64,000 bases of DNA from Blastocladiella emersonii ATCC 22665. Its lineage: Eukaryota > Blastocladiomycota > Blastocladiomycetes > Blastocladiales > Blastocladiaceae. The notes under the pieces were generated by a model. The model did not search any database, was not told the DNA's origin, and worked only from the letters and a program-made list of their open reading frames with translations. Below are positions 1 to 7,631 of the stretch, in pieces (within the stretch, counting starts at the first letter, position 1; the number at the start of each line of letters is the position of its first letter). Made by a program: the position numbers and the translations under genes. Where the stretch lies: positions 1,612,001-1,676,000 of the forward strand of contig JANHCV010000008.1 of assembly GCA_025594325.1 (NCBI GenBank), given 5' to 3'.

Positions 1-881
1 CGAGCTGGCACGTTAAACTGTTCGTGTGAGAGACCTAAAAAGTCGCTTGCGAGTTTACATGGATGGACGATGAAACACTCTGCATTTGCGCCCTTGACAA
101 GTCGGAGTTCAGCAACGAAGCGAATGGCATTGAAACTGACCTCAAGTTTCAGATCGCCGTCGCTGTTGGGATTAAAGTACCCAGTCACGCTGGCCAGAGT
201 GGATGCAAGTGTTGCCTGCGTATAGAACCCGCGGGGAATCGTGTACTTTGACCGTAACCCAGTGACTTGCCCACTCTTGATTTGATCCAGCGATGTTCCA
301 AGCGGGAACACAGTCATATCCAGGAAGTCGTTTGTTGCGTCGACGCTATAGATGTTGTTCTCTATTGTAAAATCCAAGAGTCGGACGTGCGAGAACCTTG
401 AACCAGGTGGGAGCGGAATACGACCATCCGCCTGGACATCCGCGTTGGTGAAAGTGAAGACGTGCTCCTCAGTGGGATGTGACGCCTGGTGCTGTAGTTC
501 GAGTGCCTTTTGCCGAGCATCAACCGGTGCCGTGTAGACCGCACTTGATACTGTATCGACGGGAACGGCGTCAATGGAGAACGGCATGGTCGCAGTCGCT
601 TCCAGATCACGGCGAGTCACTGTGGGTACGCTCGGAAGTTCCTTGAGCATGCGTCGCTTAGCCTTTGCCTCAGCCGACACTGGGTTCACTGGTCGAAAGA
701 CTTTTTTTGTGCCATCCCTGGAGATACTCACAATCTTCTTGATCTTGAGGACGCGTTTCATGGGCCTTTGCGCAATGGGGATATCGTTCTCCTTGTTTCG
801 GATCCGGTCAGTGTCAGTCTCGGGCCGCGACCCAGTTGGTGCGCGGGACGTTGGACGCGTGCTTGGGCGTTGCCGATTCAT
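1..881 (-). CDS. PLV virion structural protein, 3' end outside window (partial)
   Basis: The frame is open from an ATG at 879-881 down to the window edge, giving 293 codons with no stop. The first 90 residues are basic and polar, with a lysine-rich stretch near residues 42-60. The rest is beta-rich. Residues 215-229 (IPRGFYTQATLASTL) followed about 50 residues later by a D-F-L-G-L segment (280-284) resemble the layout of penton or minor capsid-type proteins of polintons and adintoviruses ('IPxGxYxxxxLxxxIN ... LGF'); that resemblance is from memory of the families. It is the first gene of a leftward run of virion genes and its start carries the shared CTGTAAATG signal. It could also be another internal virion protein. 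The structural role is likely; the exact identity is uncertain. Confidence 0.6.
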   Translation of the reverse strand, partial: MNRQRPSTRPTSRAPTGSRPETDTDRIRNKENDIPIAQRPMKRVLKIKKIVSISRDGTKKVFRPVNPVSAEAKAKRRMLKELPSVPTVTRRDLEATATMPFSIDAVPVDTVSSAVYTAPVDARQKALELQHQASHPTEEHVFTFTNADVQADGRIPLPPGSRFSHVRLLDFTIENNIYSVDATNDFLDMTVFPLGTSLDQIKSGQVTGLRSKYTIPRGFYTQATLASTLASVTGYFNPNSDGDLKLEVSFNAIRFVAELRLVKGANAECFIVHPCKLASDFLGLSHEQFNVPA

Positions 882-899
882 TTACAGTACCCAAGGAAT

Positions 900-1661
900 T
901 TAATTCACGTACTTTTCGAACCGTTTGGTGAGCAGTCTCGCCTTGCTATTCTTGTAATTGACGTGCATGAACGAATAGTCCTCGGCAGTACAGTGATTAT
1001 AGATCTGCAACCACCGGTCCCAAGTCTTGCCACAATGATGCTCCTCGTAAAAGTTTTTCACTTCCTTTTGATTGCCCGTTGAGAACAACAGAAAGTTGGT
1101 TGTGTTGAGACGAAGCGGCTTGGCAAGCTGGAAGTAAGATTGTGTGACGTAGACCGTGGAAATCATGTAGTGTCGCCCGTTCATGACACAATCAATGAGG
1201 ACTTTGCTTTTAAGCACACCCGTTGCCGCGCAATCGTCGAGTACAAGGAGTACGGGCTGTCGATCGCGTTTGGGGATGGCTTTTTGCGACTCGATGAGTT
1301 CGTAGACCACGTTTTCAAAGGTCGCGGCATCCGTATGGACATCCGCCTCGGATGGAACGGTGGGGTCTTCAAGGTCATCGTCTGGGAACAGTCGCGCTTC
1401 GGCCTTGTCTTTGCGGCGGGGCTTTGAGAGGATTCCTGGCGCGAAGATGTGTTTCCACTTCTCGTCGCTTTCAAACGATGGACAGCACACGACAAGCCGG
1501 CTAAACTGGCCCTTGTAAAAGCGTGTGATCATGTTCAGTAGCGTGAGCGTCTTGCCACTTCCACGACATGCTACGATCGCACACGAAAAGCACACTTTGG
1601 GGATGAGCGAGTCCGGGCCCTTGGCGTCGCCCTTTTCTCGTAACGGTTTGATTTCGAACAT
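900..1661 (-). CDS. A32-like DNA packaging ATPase (FtsK-HerA type)
   Basis: This 253-aa protein should drive viral DNA into the procapsid. A Walker A motif, ACRGSGKT, is at residues 31-38, and a Walker B motif with two acidic residues, LLVLDD, is at 138-143. A polar sensor segment STVYVTQ at 168-174 is followed by a run typical of poxvirus A32/polinton ATPases (LRLNTTNFLLF). Length matches the compact ATPases of polintons, PLVs and virophages. The start is fixed by the GTAAAG-ATG signal at 1659-1667. It lies 18 bp upstream of the structural gene on the same strand, as expected for a morphogenesis block. All catalytic motifs seen are intact. Confidence 0.9.
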   Translation of the reverse strand: MFEIKPLREKGDAKGPDSLIPKVCFSCAIVACRGSGKTLTLLNMITRFYKGQFSRLVVCCPSFESDEKWKHIFAPGILSKPRRKDKAEARLFPDDDLEDPTVPSEADVHTDAATFENVVYELIESQKAIPKRDRQPVLLVLDDCAATGVLKSKVLIDCVMNGRHYMISTVYVTQSYFQLAKPLRLNTTNFLLFSTGNQKEVKNFYEEHHCGKTWDRWLQIYNHCTAEDYSFMHVNYKNSKARLLTKRFEKYVN

Positions 1662-1798
1662 CTTTACGGTATACCATCAAAAGTATTTGCGTTTGAGCCA
1701 CAGAGCACACTGGACACACTCTACGGCGAGAACGTATCCGCCAAAATACATTAAAGCAGTTGAGAACATGACTGATTTAATGTGTGATGAGAAAATAT

Positions 1799-2104
1799 TT
1801 AGGCGCCTTCTGAAAGCGCTCGGTCTATAGCGTGCCCTACGTGGGCAATACTGTCAAGAATCGGATCAACGCGGAGAATGGCTTCCTCAGCCAGGCCGCT
1901 TGCAAGGTTCACGCCAGCTGCAATGTCGCGAAGGACGGGAATCGGAAGACTCGAGATCATGCCGCTGTAGTACTTGGTATTATGTATAACGGGCGAGACT
2001 TTCTCGTGGAGAATGCGTTTCCCATAGTCGATACCAGTAACGAGCGCTTTGGCGGCAATCCCCGCGTATCCTTTCAAGTTATTCCAAGCGTTTGCAAACC
2101 ACAT
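1799..2104 (-). CDS. Small PLV virion-associated protein, probably amphipathic
   Basis: The protein is 101 aa with no domain I recognise by sequence. It alternates helical hydrophobic stretches (residues 10-25 and 45-75, rich in A, I, L, V and G) with basic residues, and starts with an aromatic WFANAW segment. Small proteins of this build sit beside the ATPase and capsid genes in many polinton-like elements and are sometimes compared with adenovirus pVI or membrane-active proteins. That comparison is inference from position and composition only. The upstream signal is a variant, GTTAAACAATG, with a T-rich ATCTTTTTT block about 25 bp further up. Confidence 0.55.
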   Translation of the reverse strand: MWFANAWNNLKGYAGIAAKALVTGIDYGKRILHEKVSPVIHNTKYYSGMISSLPIPVLRDIAAGVNLASGLAEEAILRVDPILDSIAHVGHAIDRALSEGA

Positions 2105-2119
2105 TGTTTAACTATAGGC

Positions 2120-2650
2120 TCAGGAAAAAAGATGCGAAAAGTCTTGCACTGCAGATTTGGGCTGACGGGGATTCTGGAGTCGTTTTGGTTTGGCAGCGGG
2201 TTTGGGCACAGGTTTGGGCGGCGGGTCATCATACGAGCTCTCTGACTCGGATTCCGAGACATACACGACGCGTTGGCGCTGTTTCTTGGGCTTGGGCTTG
2301 TACACGACAATTTCTTCCTCCGATTCCGACTCGGACACTTGCACAGCCGCTTTCTTGGAAGCGATCCGAGTAGCGAGTTCCTTGAGCTTGGTCTTTTGTG
2401 CGGCAGCGAGGTCTTTCTTGCGTTGGGCCAGATTGGCGGCACGGACTTCGCGTGCTTTCGCCAGTGCATCCAGTCGCCGCTGCTTGATCACGTCCGGATC
2501 AGTTTCTTTAGGGAGTGCACTGCCGCCACGTTTCTGTTTCCACAGTTTCGCATTCTTGATTTCAGAAAGAACTTCCTCAACCGAGGCATCTGAGGTATCT
2601 GTCGCGGATGTTTCAAGGATGGGCTCCTCTACGGGCTGAGTGCGCGGCAT
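2120..2650 (-). CDS. Highly charged coiled-coil protein of the PLV virion block
   Basis: This 176-aa protein has an acidic N-terminus and a long lysine/arginine/alanine helix around residues 55-100, with repeats like RLDALAKAREVRAANLAQRKK spread over that span. Two acidic serine clusters follow (SESESEEE and SESESESS), then a proline/lysine-rich tail. The low-complexity basic and acidic make-up suggests a DNA-condensing, scaffolding or core protein; no enzyme motif is present. The start at 2648-2650 carries CTGTAAATG, and the gene follows the next upstream gene after about 25 bp, so the two are probably expressed together late. Function is unknown. Confidence 0.65.
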   Translation of the reverse strand: MPRTQPVEEPILETSATDTSDASVEEVLSEIKNAKLWKQKRGGSALPKETDPDVIKQRRLDALAKAREVRAANLAQRKKDLAAAQKTKLKELATRIASKKAAVQVSESESEEEIVVYKPKPKKQRQRVVYVSESESESSYDDPPPKPVPKPAAKPKRLQNPRQPKSAVQDFSHLFS

Positions 2651-2675
2651 TTACAGTATCCTCAGAAAAAGATTT
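2651..2675 (-). promoter_or_regulatory. Late-type PLV promoter/junction
   Basis: The 25-bp gap holds GAAATCTTTTT next to the upstream stop codon and ACTGTAA abutting the ATG. The same two-part layout, T-run then GTAA(AG)ATG, is found at the neighbouring gene start at 2927, so I read it as a start-proximal late promoter. Confidence 0.5.
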
Positions 2676-2927
2676 CTACGACGCAGTCTTCGTTTTCAGT
2701 TTCAAGAGCATTCGCTGTCTGATCTGAGAAATGTTTTCTTTGTGCGGGTCACTTGTGTGTTGGCGAACCAGGTCTTGCATCTTACGGAGACGCTTTGCCT
2801 GTCGTTTTCCAGAGATTTGGTTTTCTACCGGTTCCACGGGCCGTTCCTGAAGCGAAAAGGCAATGGACACGTCGTCGCTAATCGTATTCCGTGGGTCGTT
2901 GATCAGGACAAGCTCGGACAAATCCAT
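2676..2927 (-). CDS. Small basic protein of the PLV virion block
   Basis: This is an 83-aa protein with an acidic/hydrophobic N-terminal third (MDLSELVLINDP) and a basic helical C-terminal half (residues 40-80, rich in K, R and Q; KRQAKRLRKMQDLVRQ). I do not recognise a family. It lies between two other virion genes on the same strand, 26 bp after the upstream gene, and its ATG is preceded by AGTAAAG. It ends with TAG. It could be a DNA-binding or assembly factor; no function can be assigned. Confidence 0.55.
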   Translation of the reverse strand: MDLSELVLINDPRNTISDDVSIAFSLQERPVEPVENQISGKRQAKRLRKMQDLVRQHTSDPHKENISQIRQRMLLKLKTKTAS

Positions 2928-2953
2928 CTTTACTGAAGCCCGTCAAAAAGATT
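2928..2953 (-). promoter_or_regulatory. Late-type PLV promoter/junction
   Basis: This intergenic stretch reads, on the minus strand, GAAATCTTTTTGACGGGC then TTCAGTAAAG before ATG. It repeats the GAAATCTTTTT + GTAA layout found at 2651-2675. Confidence 0.5.
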
Positions 2954-3733
2954 TCAAGTACTTGTGCGGCCGAAGGGCACTTTACAGACGTCCAAGAGCA
3001 CTCGGACAAAGAACTGGTACCCAGACATGTCCTTGACAATGGTCATGGTGATCCGGTTTTGCTCGTTTTTATCAAACTCGACAGAATGGGCTGCAGTATC
3101 GAGATGAAGGCGGTGGCGGTAGATATCGCGAAAGTACACTTGGCATCCCACAATGTGGTTCAGATCCGGAGTTGGGAGGATATTGGTGATGTCGAAAGTG
3201 TGCTGCGACTCGGACAGCGTCATGTCGTAATCGAGCAAAACGCGTTTGATGGGCAGGCTATGGGAACCAAAGTAATCGGCCTCCACGGTTCCGTCCATGC
3301 GAGCGTCGCCCTTGACGTAGAACGCGTTTTCGTCTGGCGGTGGGCCATTGTGCAGGATACTGAGGCCGTGATACGACAGATTCGTGACAACTTCAGGCGG
3401 ATCGTCGCTACGGCCAGGCGGAGCAACGTACTGGCAAACCTTTACGGTGCCGTTACCCATGTCTTCGGCCTCCATTGCGTACTGCGGACCACCTGGTCGG
3501 TACCGCCATGGCGACATTGCAAATCGCGTAGTTTCTCCTTCACCGCCTGGTCCTGTAATGCTAAACACGGCGCCGTCTTCCTTGGTATTTGAGTGCAGTC
3601 GCAGTACGGCGTCAGTTTCAATATCGACACTTCCATTGGCAAGTTGGATCGTGAGGTCTTGGTGGCGCTGGTCCATGACCTGGGACGAGAGCGTTCGGAC
3701 GCGGAGTGAGCCGTTTGCAGTTGTGGATGCCAT
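2954..3733 (-). CDS. PLV virion protein, fibre- or spike-like
   Basis: This 259-aa protein has no enzyme motif. Residues 20-60 look beta-rich (LTIQLANGSVDIETDAVLRL in that span) and residues 140-165 contain a short turn motif, KGDARMDGTVEADYF, of the kind seen before the heads of phage and viral fibres ('GxAxxxGTVxAxxF'). The C-terminal 90 residues could form a beta-sandwich. It starts back-to-back with the large fibre gene, and its ATG carries AAGTAAATG. I infer a minor virion or fibre-associated protein; it could instead be a penton-type jelly roll. Confidence 0.5.
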   Translation of the reverse strand: MASTTANGSLRVRTLSSQVMDQRHQDLTIQLANGSVDIETDAVLRLHSNTKEDGAVFSITGPGGEGETTRFAMSPWRYRPGGPQYAMEAEDMGNGTVKVCQYVAPPGRSDDPPEVVTNLSYHGLSILHNGPPPDENAFYVKGDARMDGTVEADYFGSHSLPIKRVLLDYDMTLSESQHTFDITNILPTPDLNHIVGCQVYFRDIYRHRLHLDTAAHSVEFDKNEQNRITMTIVKDMSGYQFFVRVLLDVCKVPFGRTST

Positions 3734-3848
3734 TTACTTGAACGCACGATTTTAAATTCAGCGGCGTGGGCAGTGATCGGCGACATCCCCAGGGATGCCC
3801 GTGTCAGCGTACGGTCATGTCGTGCATTTTTATCTCTCCAAAGTGTAA
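3734..3848. promoter_or_regulatory. Divergent promoter region of two virion genes with a near-palindrome
   Basis: The 115-bp gap separates the leftward gene starting at 3733 from the rightward fibre gene at 3849. Both ATGs have GTAA directly upstream (AAGTAAATG on minus, GTGTAAATG on plus) with A/T-rich blocks 15-25 bp further out (AATTTAAAATC; CATTTTTATC). A 14-bp near-palindrome, CATCCCCAGGGATG, lies near the middle at 3784-3797. Confidence 0.55.
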
Positions 3849-6494
3849 ATGGACTTGAACACGCGAAACATCTTTGGGTACGCACCTGGTACCGGTACTC
3901 CAACTGTGGTCGCCGATCCGGTGGCCATTGACAGCGTCTCAAACCTTGCAACAAAGGCGTACTGTAACGCCAACTCTGGAGTGGCTGCGGGGACCAACAT
4001 CGTTGTTACTGGCAAGACCGTTGCAGTGAGTGACCTACCTGGATTCTCCCAAGTCACGCTATCTGAGCCACCCACACTTCCAACGCATGCCGTGACCAAG
4101 GCCCACCTTGAATCAAAACTTTCAAACGTGATTGGCGCAGGTCCTGGTGTGAATGTCATTGGAAACGTCGTATCGGTAAAGGTGGACGACGCGACGCTTG
4201 GAGTTGGGGCACAGGGAATCTATGTCAAGTCCGGTCTTGCAGCTGGATCAGTGACGTCTGCGGCGATTCAAGATGGTTCGGTGACCACGGCAAAGCTGGT
4301 CGATGCATCTGTCACGCCTGAGAAACTCACAAGTGTGCCATGGACAAAAGTTACGGCTCCGCGGATCACAAACGCCATGCTGGCTGAACCCGTTGCCGAC
4401 GCAAACATTGCCAGCGTTTCAGCGACCAAGGTCGTGGGCCAATTTGCACAGAGTCAGCTCCCAAACACGATCGACGCGGGCCGAATCGGCGGTACACTTG
4501 CCGCGGCTAATCTCCCTTTGACTATTGACGCTGGCAAACTCACTGGATTGGTTCCGGTGTCGTGTCTTCCCGCAACGACATCGACAGCTGCATCGACCAT
4601 CACTGGACTCATCACCGACTCCCAAATCGCCGGAGTGTCCGCATCCAAGGTTTCGGGCGTACTTGCTGCTGCGAACATCCCCACGGTATTCTCAGGGATG
4701 ATTGCCTCCCTTGAAACGACCAAGTTGAACGGGCAGATCACAAATGCCCAAATCGGTGCCGTAGATGCTGCAAAGATTACGACTGGAACCATTGACTTGG
4801 CTCGACTCCCTGATGTTTCAAACAAAGTTGGTTCTCTGTCCGGCCTTGCACTTGTTGATGCATCTGTTTCGGATGCCAAACTTGTGAGTGTTTCTGGTGG
4901 AAAGCTCGTTGCGGGTTCAGTAGGTACATCAGCACTCGCTGACTTGGCTGTTTCGAACGCCAAACTTGCAACGGGAATCGACGGCGCCAAAGTCACGGCC
5001 GGATCTATTGGCAATGTCCAACTCGCAAGCGGTGCTGTCTCGGACATCAAGGTCGCGGACGTTTCTGCCGCAAAGCTGACAGGTACACTCGATGTTGCAC
5101 GCATTGCTGACGGTTCGATTGGCAATCTCAAACTCGCAACGGGAATTGATGGCGCCAAAGTCACGGCCGGATCTATTGGCAATGCCCAACTCGCAAGCGG
5201 TGCTGTCTCGGACATCAAGGTCGCGGACGTTTCGGCTTCCAAGCTCACTGGCACACTCGATGTTGCACGAATTGCGGACGGTTCGATTGGCAATCTCAAA
5301 CTTGCAATGGGTATTGATGGCGCCAAAGTCTCGGCCGGATCCATTGGAAATAGCCAGCTTGCAAGCGGTGCTGTCTCGGACATCAAAGTCGCGGACGTTT
5401 CCGCTACAAAGCTCACTGGAACTCTGGACGTGGCACGTATCGCGGACGGTTCTATCGGGAATCTCAAACTGGCCACAGGAATTGACGCTACGAAACTCGC
5501 AGGAACCATCGACATTGCCCGTCTTCCCGATATTTCCTCAAAAGTGACATCCGTGAGCGCATCCGCACTAACAGGCACAGTGCCTCAATCCGCACTTGGA
5601 CTTGGCGCGACGTTTGCGTTTACGAATACGACGGATAGCACATCGACTTCATCTGGTGCGATCACGATTAACGGCGGACTTGGAGTGAATAAACAACTGT
5701 CCGTGCCCAACATTCTGGTCCGAAACTTTACGAGCGCGAATATGGTCTTTGACAGTGCGGTAAACACGCTGACGTACGTCGACTTTAAACAAGCTGGCGT
5801 CATCAAGAACAATCTCGCATGTACTGCCGCAGGGAATCTCGAACTCGCATCCGCAACGACGGGCGGCGTATCCCTGGCAGCTGGCGGTGGGAACGTGGTC
5901 ATCGGATCAGCGACCCTTGGAACAGAAAAACTTCGAGTCAACGGCACTGGTCGGTTCACTGGCCAACTCACACTCGACCTTGCTCCAGTGGCGGGCACAG
6001 ATGCCGCGAATAAAGCGTACGTCGATAATCTCATGGCTACAAATCGGTGGGGACAGGTTCTCATCAACTCGGCGAGTTTGTCGTTTTTATCCGGACAATC
6101 CCAGGTCATCACGGGCGCAAACAGTCAAGGCGCGGCGATCGTAAACTCGACAAGTCCCGGGTTCCTGGGTCTTGGAGCAACCAACGGCTGTTTCACTGTC
6201 AGCGCAACGGGATGGTACGCACTACGCAGTCAGGGCTGGTACACGCAGGGAAGTACGGTCACGGAGCACATCGCGACTTACTCGCTGTATAATGCCACCG
6301 ACTCGACGGTAGCGGGTAAGGACTACATTGGACTGCTGGCACGAGCTCTCTGTAAGTTCGCGTCGGATCAATACATGGGAGGCAGTGCTACAGTGTACCT
6401 TGAAGCCGGAAAGCAGTACGGGTTCACGTGGTCTTCCACCGTTTCCATGACCCAATCCGTTCACGTCACTCTTGACCTCTTCTTTATGCGCTGA
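3849..6494 (+). CDS. Large PLV fibre protein with internal repeats and C-terminal head
   Basis: This 881-aa protein is built like a trimeric attachment fibre. The shaft is rich in short G/A/S/T/V beta-repeats such as 'DASVSDAKL', 'GSIGNLKLA' and 'LTGTLDVARIADG'. A 56-aa (168-bp) unit is repeated about three times between 4974 and 5480. Around residue 700 is the phage-tail-like sequence LDLAPVAGTDAANKAYVD, common before fibre tips. The last 140 residues (W-G-Q-V-L-I-N onward) resemble a compact C1q/TNF-like beta-sandwich head, ending in HVTLDLFFMR. The start is chosen by the GTGTAAATG signal at 3843-3851. It should bind the host surface. The reading frame is intact even though the neighbouring integrase is broken. 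Fibre function is well supported by architecture; the receptor is unknown. Confidence 0.8.
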   Translation: MDLNTRNIFGYAPGTGTPTVVADPVAIDSVSNLATKAYCNANSGVAAGTNIVVTGKTVAVSDLPGFSQVTLSEPPTLPTHAVTKAHLESKLSNVIGAGPGVNVIGNVVSVKVDDATLGVGAQGIYVKSGLAAGSVTSAAIQDGSVTTAKLVDASVTPEKLTSVPWTKVTAPRITNAMLAEPVADANIASVSATKVVGQFAQSQLPNTIDAGRIGGTLAAANLPLTIDAGKLTGLVPVSCLPATTSTAASTITGLITDSQIAGVSASKVSGVLAAANIPTVFSGMIASLETTKLNGQITNAQIGAVDAAKITTGTIDLARLPDVSNKVGSLSGLALVDASVSDAKLVSVSGGKLVAGSVGTSALADLAVSNAKLATGIDGAKVTAGSIGNVQLASGAVSDIKVADVSAAKLTGTLDVARIADGSIGNLKLATGIDGAKVTAGSIGNAQLASGAVSDIKVADVSASKLTGTLDVARIADGSIGNLKLAMGIDGAKVSAGSIGNSQLASGAVSDIKVADVSATKLTGTLDVARIADGSIGNLKLATGIDATKLAGTIDIARLPDISSKVTSVSASALTGTVPQSALGLGATFAFTNTTDSTSTSSGAITINGGLGVNKQLSVPNILVRNFTSANMVFDSAVNTLTYVDFKQAGVIKNNLACTAAGNLELASATTGGVSLAAGGGNVVIGSATLGTEKLRVNGTGRFTGQLTLDLAPVAGTDAANKAYVDNLMATNRWGQVLINSASLSFLSGQSQVITGANSQGAAIVNSTSPGFLGLGATNGCFTVSATGWYALRSQGWYTQGSTVTEHIATYSLYNATDSTVAGKDYIGLLARALCKFASDQYMGGSATVYLEAGKQYGFTWSSTVSMTQSVHVTLDLFFMR
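4974..5480 (+). repeat. 168-bp coding repeats in fibre shaft (3 units)
   Basis: Units begin near 4974, 5142 and 5310, each starting with GGG-AT-GA-GGCGCCAAAGTC. The period is 168 bp (56 codons). Synonymous differences between units show they are diverging but kept in frame. Confidence 0.85.
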
Positions 6495-6495
6495 T

Positions 6496-7607
6496 TCAGT
6501 GGCGCACCGTACCCCTAAATCGACCAGGTTCGCGTCGATCACGTTCCGGCGGCTTGCGTGGCTCGATTGGCTGCTTAGTGCGCGTCTGTGGTGCTGGTCG
6601 CTGTGGCGCAACGCGTCCCGGCGGCTCACGTGATACTGAAACGGGCTGGAGATCAGTTCGAGAGTAAAACCCGACGCGACCGGCGACTTTATAGCTCGGA
6701 TTACTCACCCCCGAACCCTTGCGGACTTTGGTGACTTGGTGCAATGTGTCGCTCCACACCGGCTTTCCCTTGGACTCTCACTGGGTCTTGTACGGAATGC
6801 GCACGCGAACGAGCTGGCCGACTTTCAGCAACGCGCTCAGTGGATCACCCTCTCTGGTTTGCCCCGAGCGGCACGGATGGCTTTGAGCTCTGTCTTGGCG
6901 ACATCCCTGGGGATGTTGTCGTAGGCGTTCGGCGCTTTACCCGTCCCACGACTCTTGGACTTGTTGATCACGTCCTCGATTACCTTGAGGTGTTTTGGCC
7001 AGTCGTTGTTGCCTTCAATCGACATCCACGGGATGAGCATTGACTTGATTGTACGATTCATTCGTTCTGCAACTCCCTGGCCTTGGGGCACTCCGGGTTT
7101 GCCTTTAATGTGCTTCACAGTGGTCCCGGCCACAATGGTTGCAAACTCTGTCCCGTTATCCGTCTGGATCGTAGCGGGATTCAAATTGTGTTCCTCTACG
7201 ACCTTGTCCCAGATTGCCCGCACGTTGGCCGCTTCGCGTTTCTTTACGGGTCGGAGATAGACTTTACGCGTGGCAAGGTCGACAGCGACGAGAATTGCAG
7301 TGTAACCGTTAAAGTGCTTTGCTTCGCCCATGATAATCGAGTCCATCTGGAAGTTGCGGCCGGGACTAACGGACGAGATCACACGAATGTCGCGGTGCTT
7401 GTACTTGGGCTGTTTATATTGCTGCCACACTGATTGCTCTCCAAGCCATTTTTCGAGTTGGGCTCGGTAGATGTGCTGCCCTGTACTTTCCGCGGTGATG
7501 ATATCAAATAATCGCCTGATGCCGACGCCAACGTGGCCCTTTTTATAGCACAGGTTGCTCAAATACTCTGATTGAGCATCCGTAAGTGGTTCTTCGTGCG
7601 GATACAT
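6496..7607 (-). pseudogene. Retroviral-type (rve) DDE integrase of the PLV, frameshifted
   Basis: From the ATG at 7605-7607 the frame encodes 256 residues: an N-terminal helical region (1-70), then an rve catalytic core with D89 (FQMDSI), D150 (IQTDNGTEF) and E181 (QGVAERMNR), the expected D,D,E triad. The frame ends at a TGA at about 6837. The sequence clearly continues one frame over with a C-terminal SH3/chromo-like region (LKVGQLVRVRIPYKTQ), which hits a second stop, TGA, at 6778-6780. It then resumes as KPVWSDTLHQVTKV...YKVAGRVGFYS. So one indel near 6845 and one nonsense change separate the core from its DNA-binding tail. Polinton integrases normally keep both parts. The core could still be translated. 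It overlaps no other gene and sits between the fibre and recombinase genes. Confidence 0.85.
6902..6915. promoter_or_regulatory. Near-palindrome CATCCCTGGGGATG
   Basis: This is a 14-bp member of the motif family that recurs in the viral region (3784, 9189, 12455, 12480). It lies inside the integrase coding region. Confidence 0.35.
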
Positions 7608-7631
7608 TATATTAACAAGGAGAAATATCCA

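Noticed and set aside
4454-5578. 374-codon frame on the minus strand inside the fibre gene
   Set aside because: It is the shadow of the repetitive plus-strand fibre frame, whose repeats, start signal and C-terminal head are convincing.
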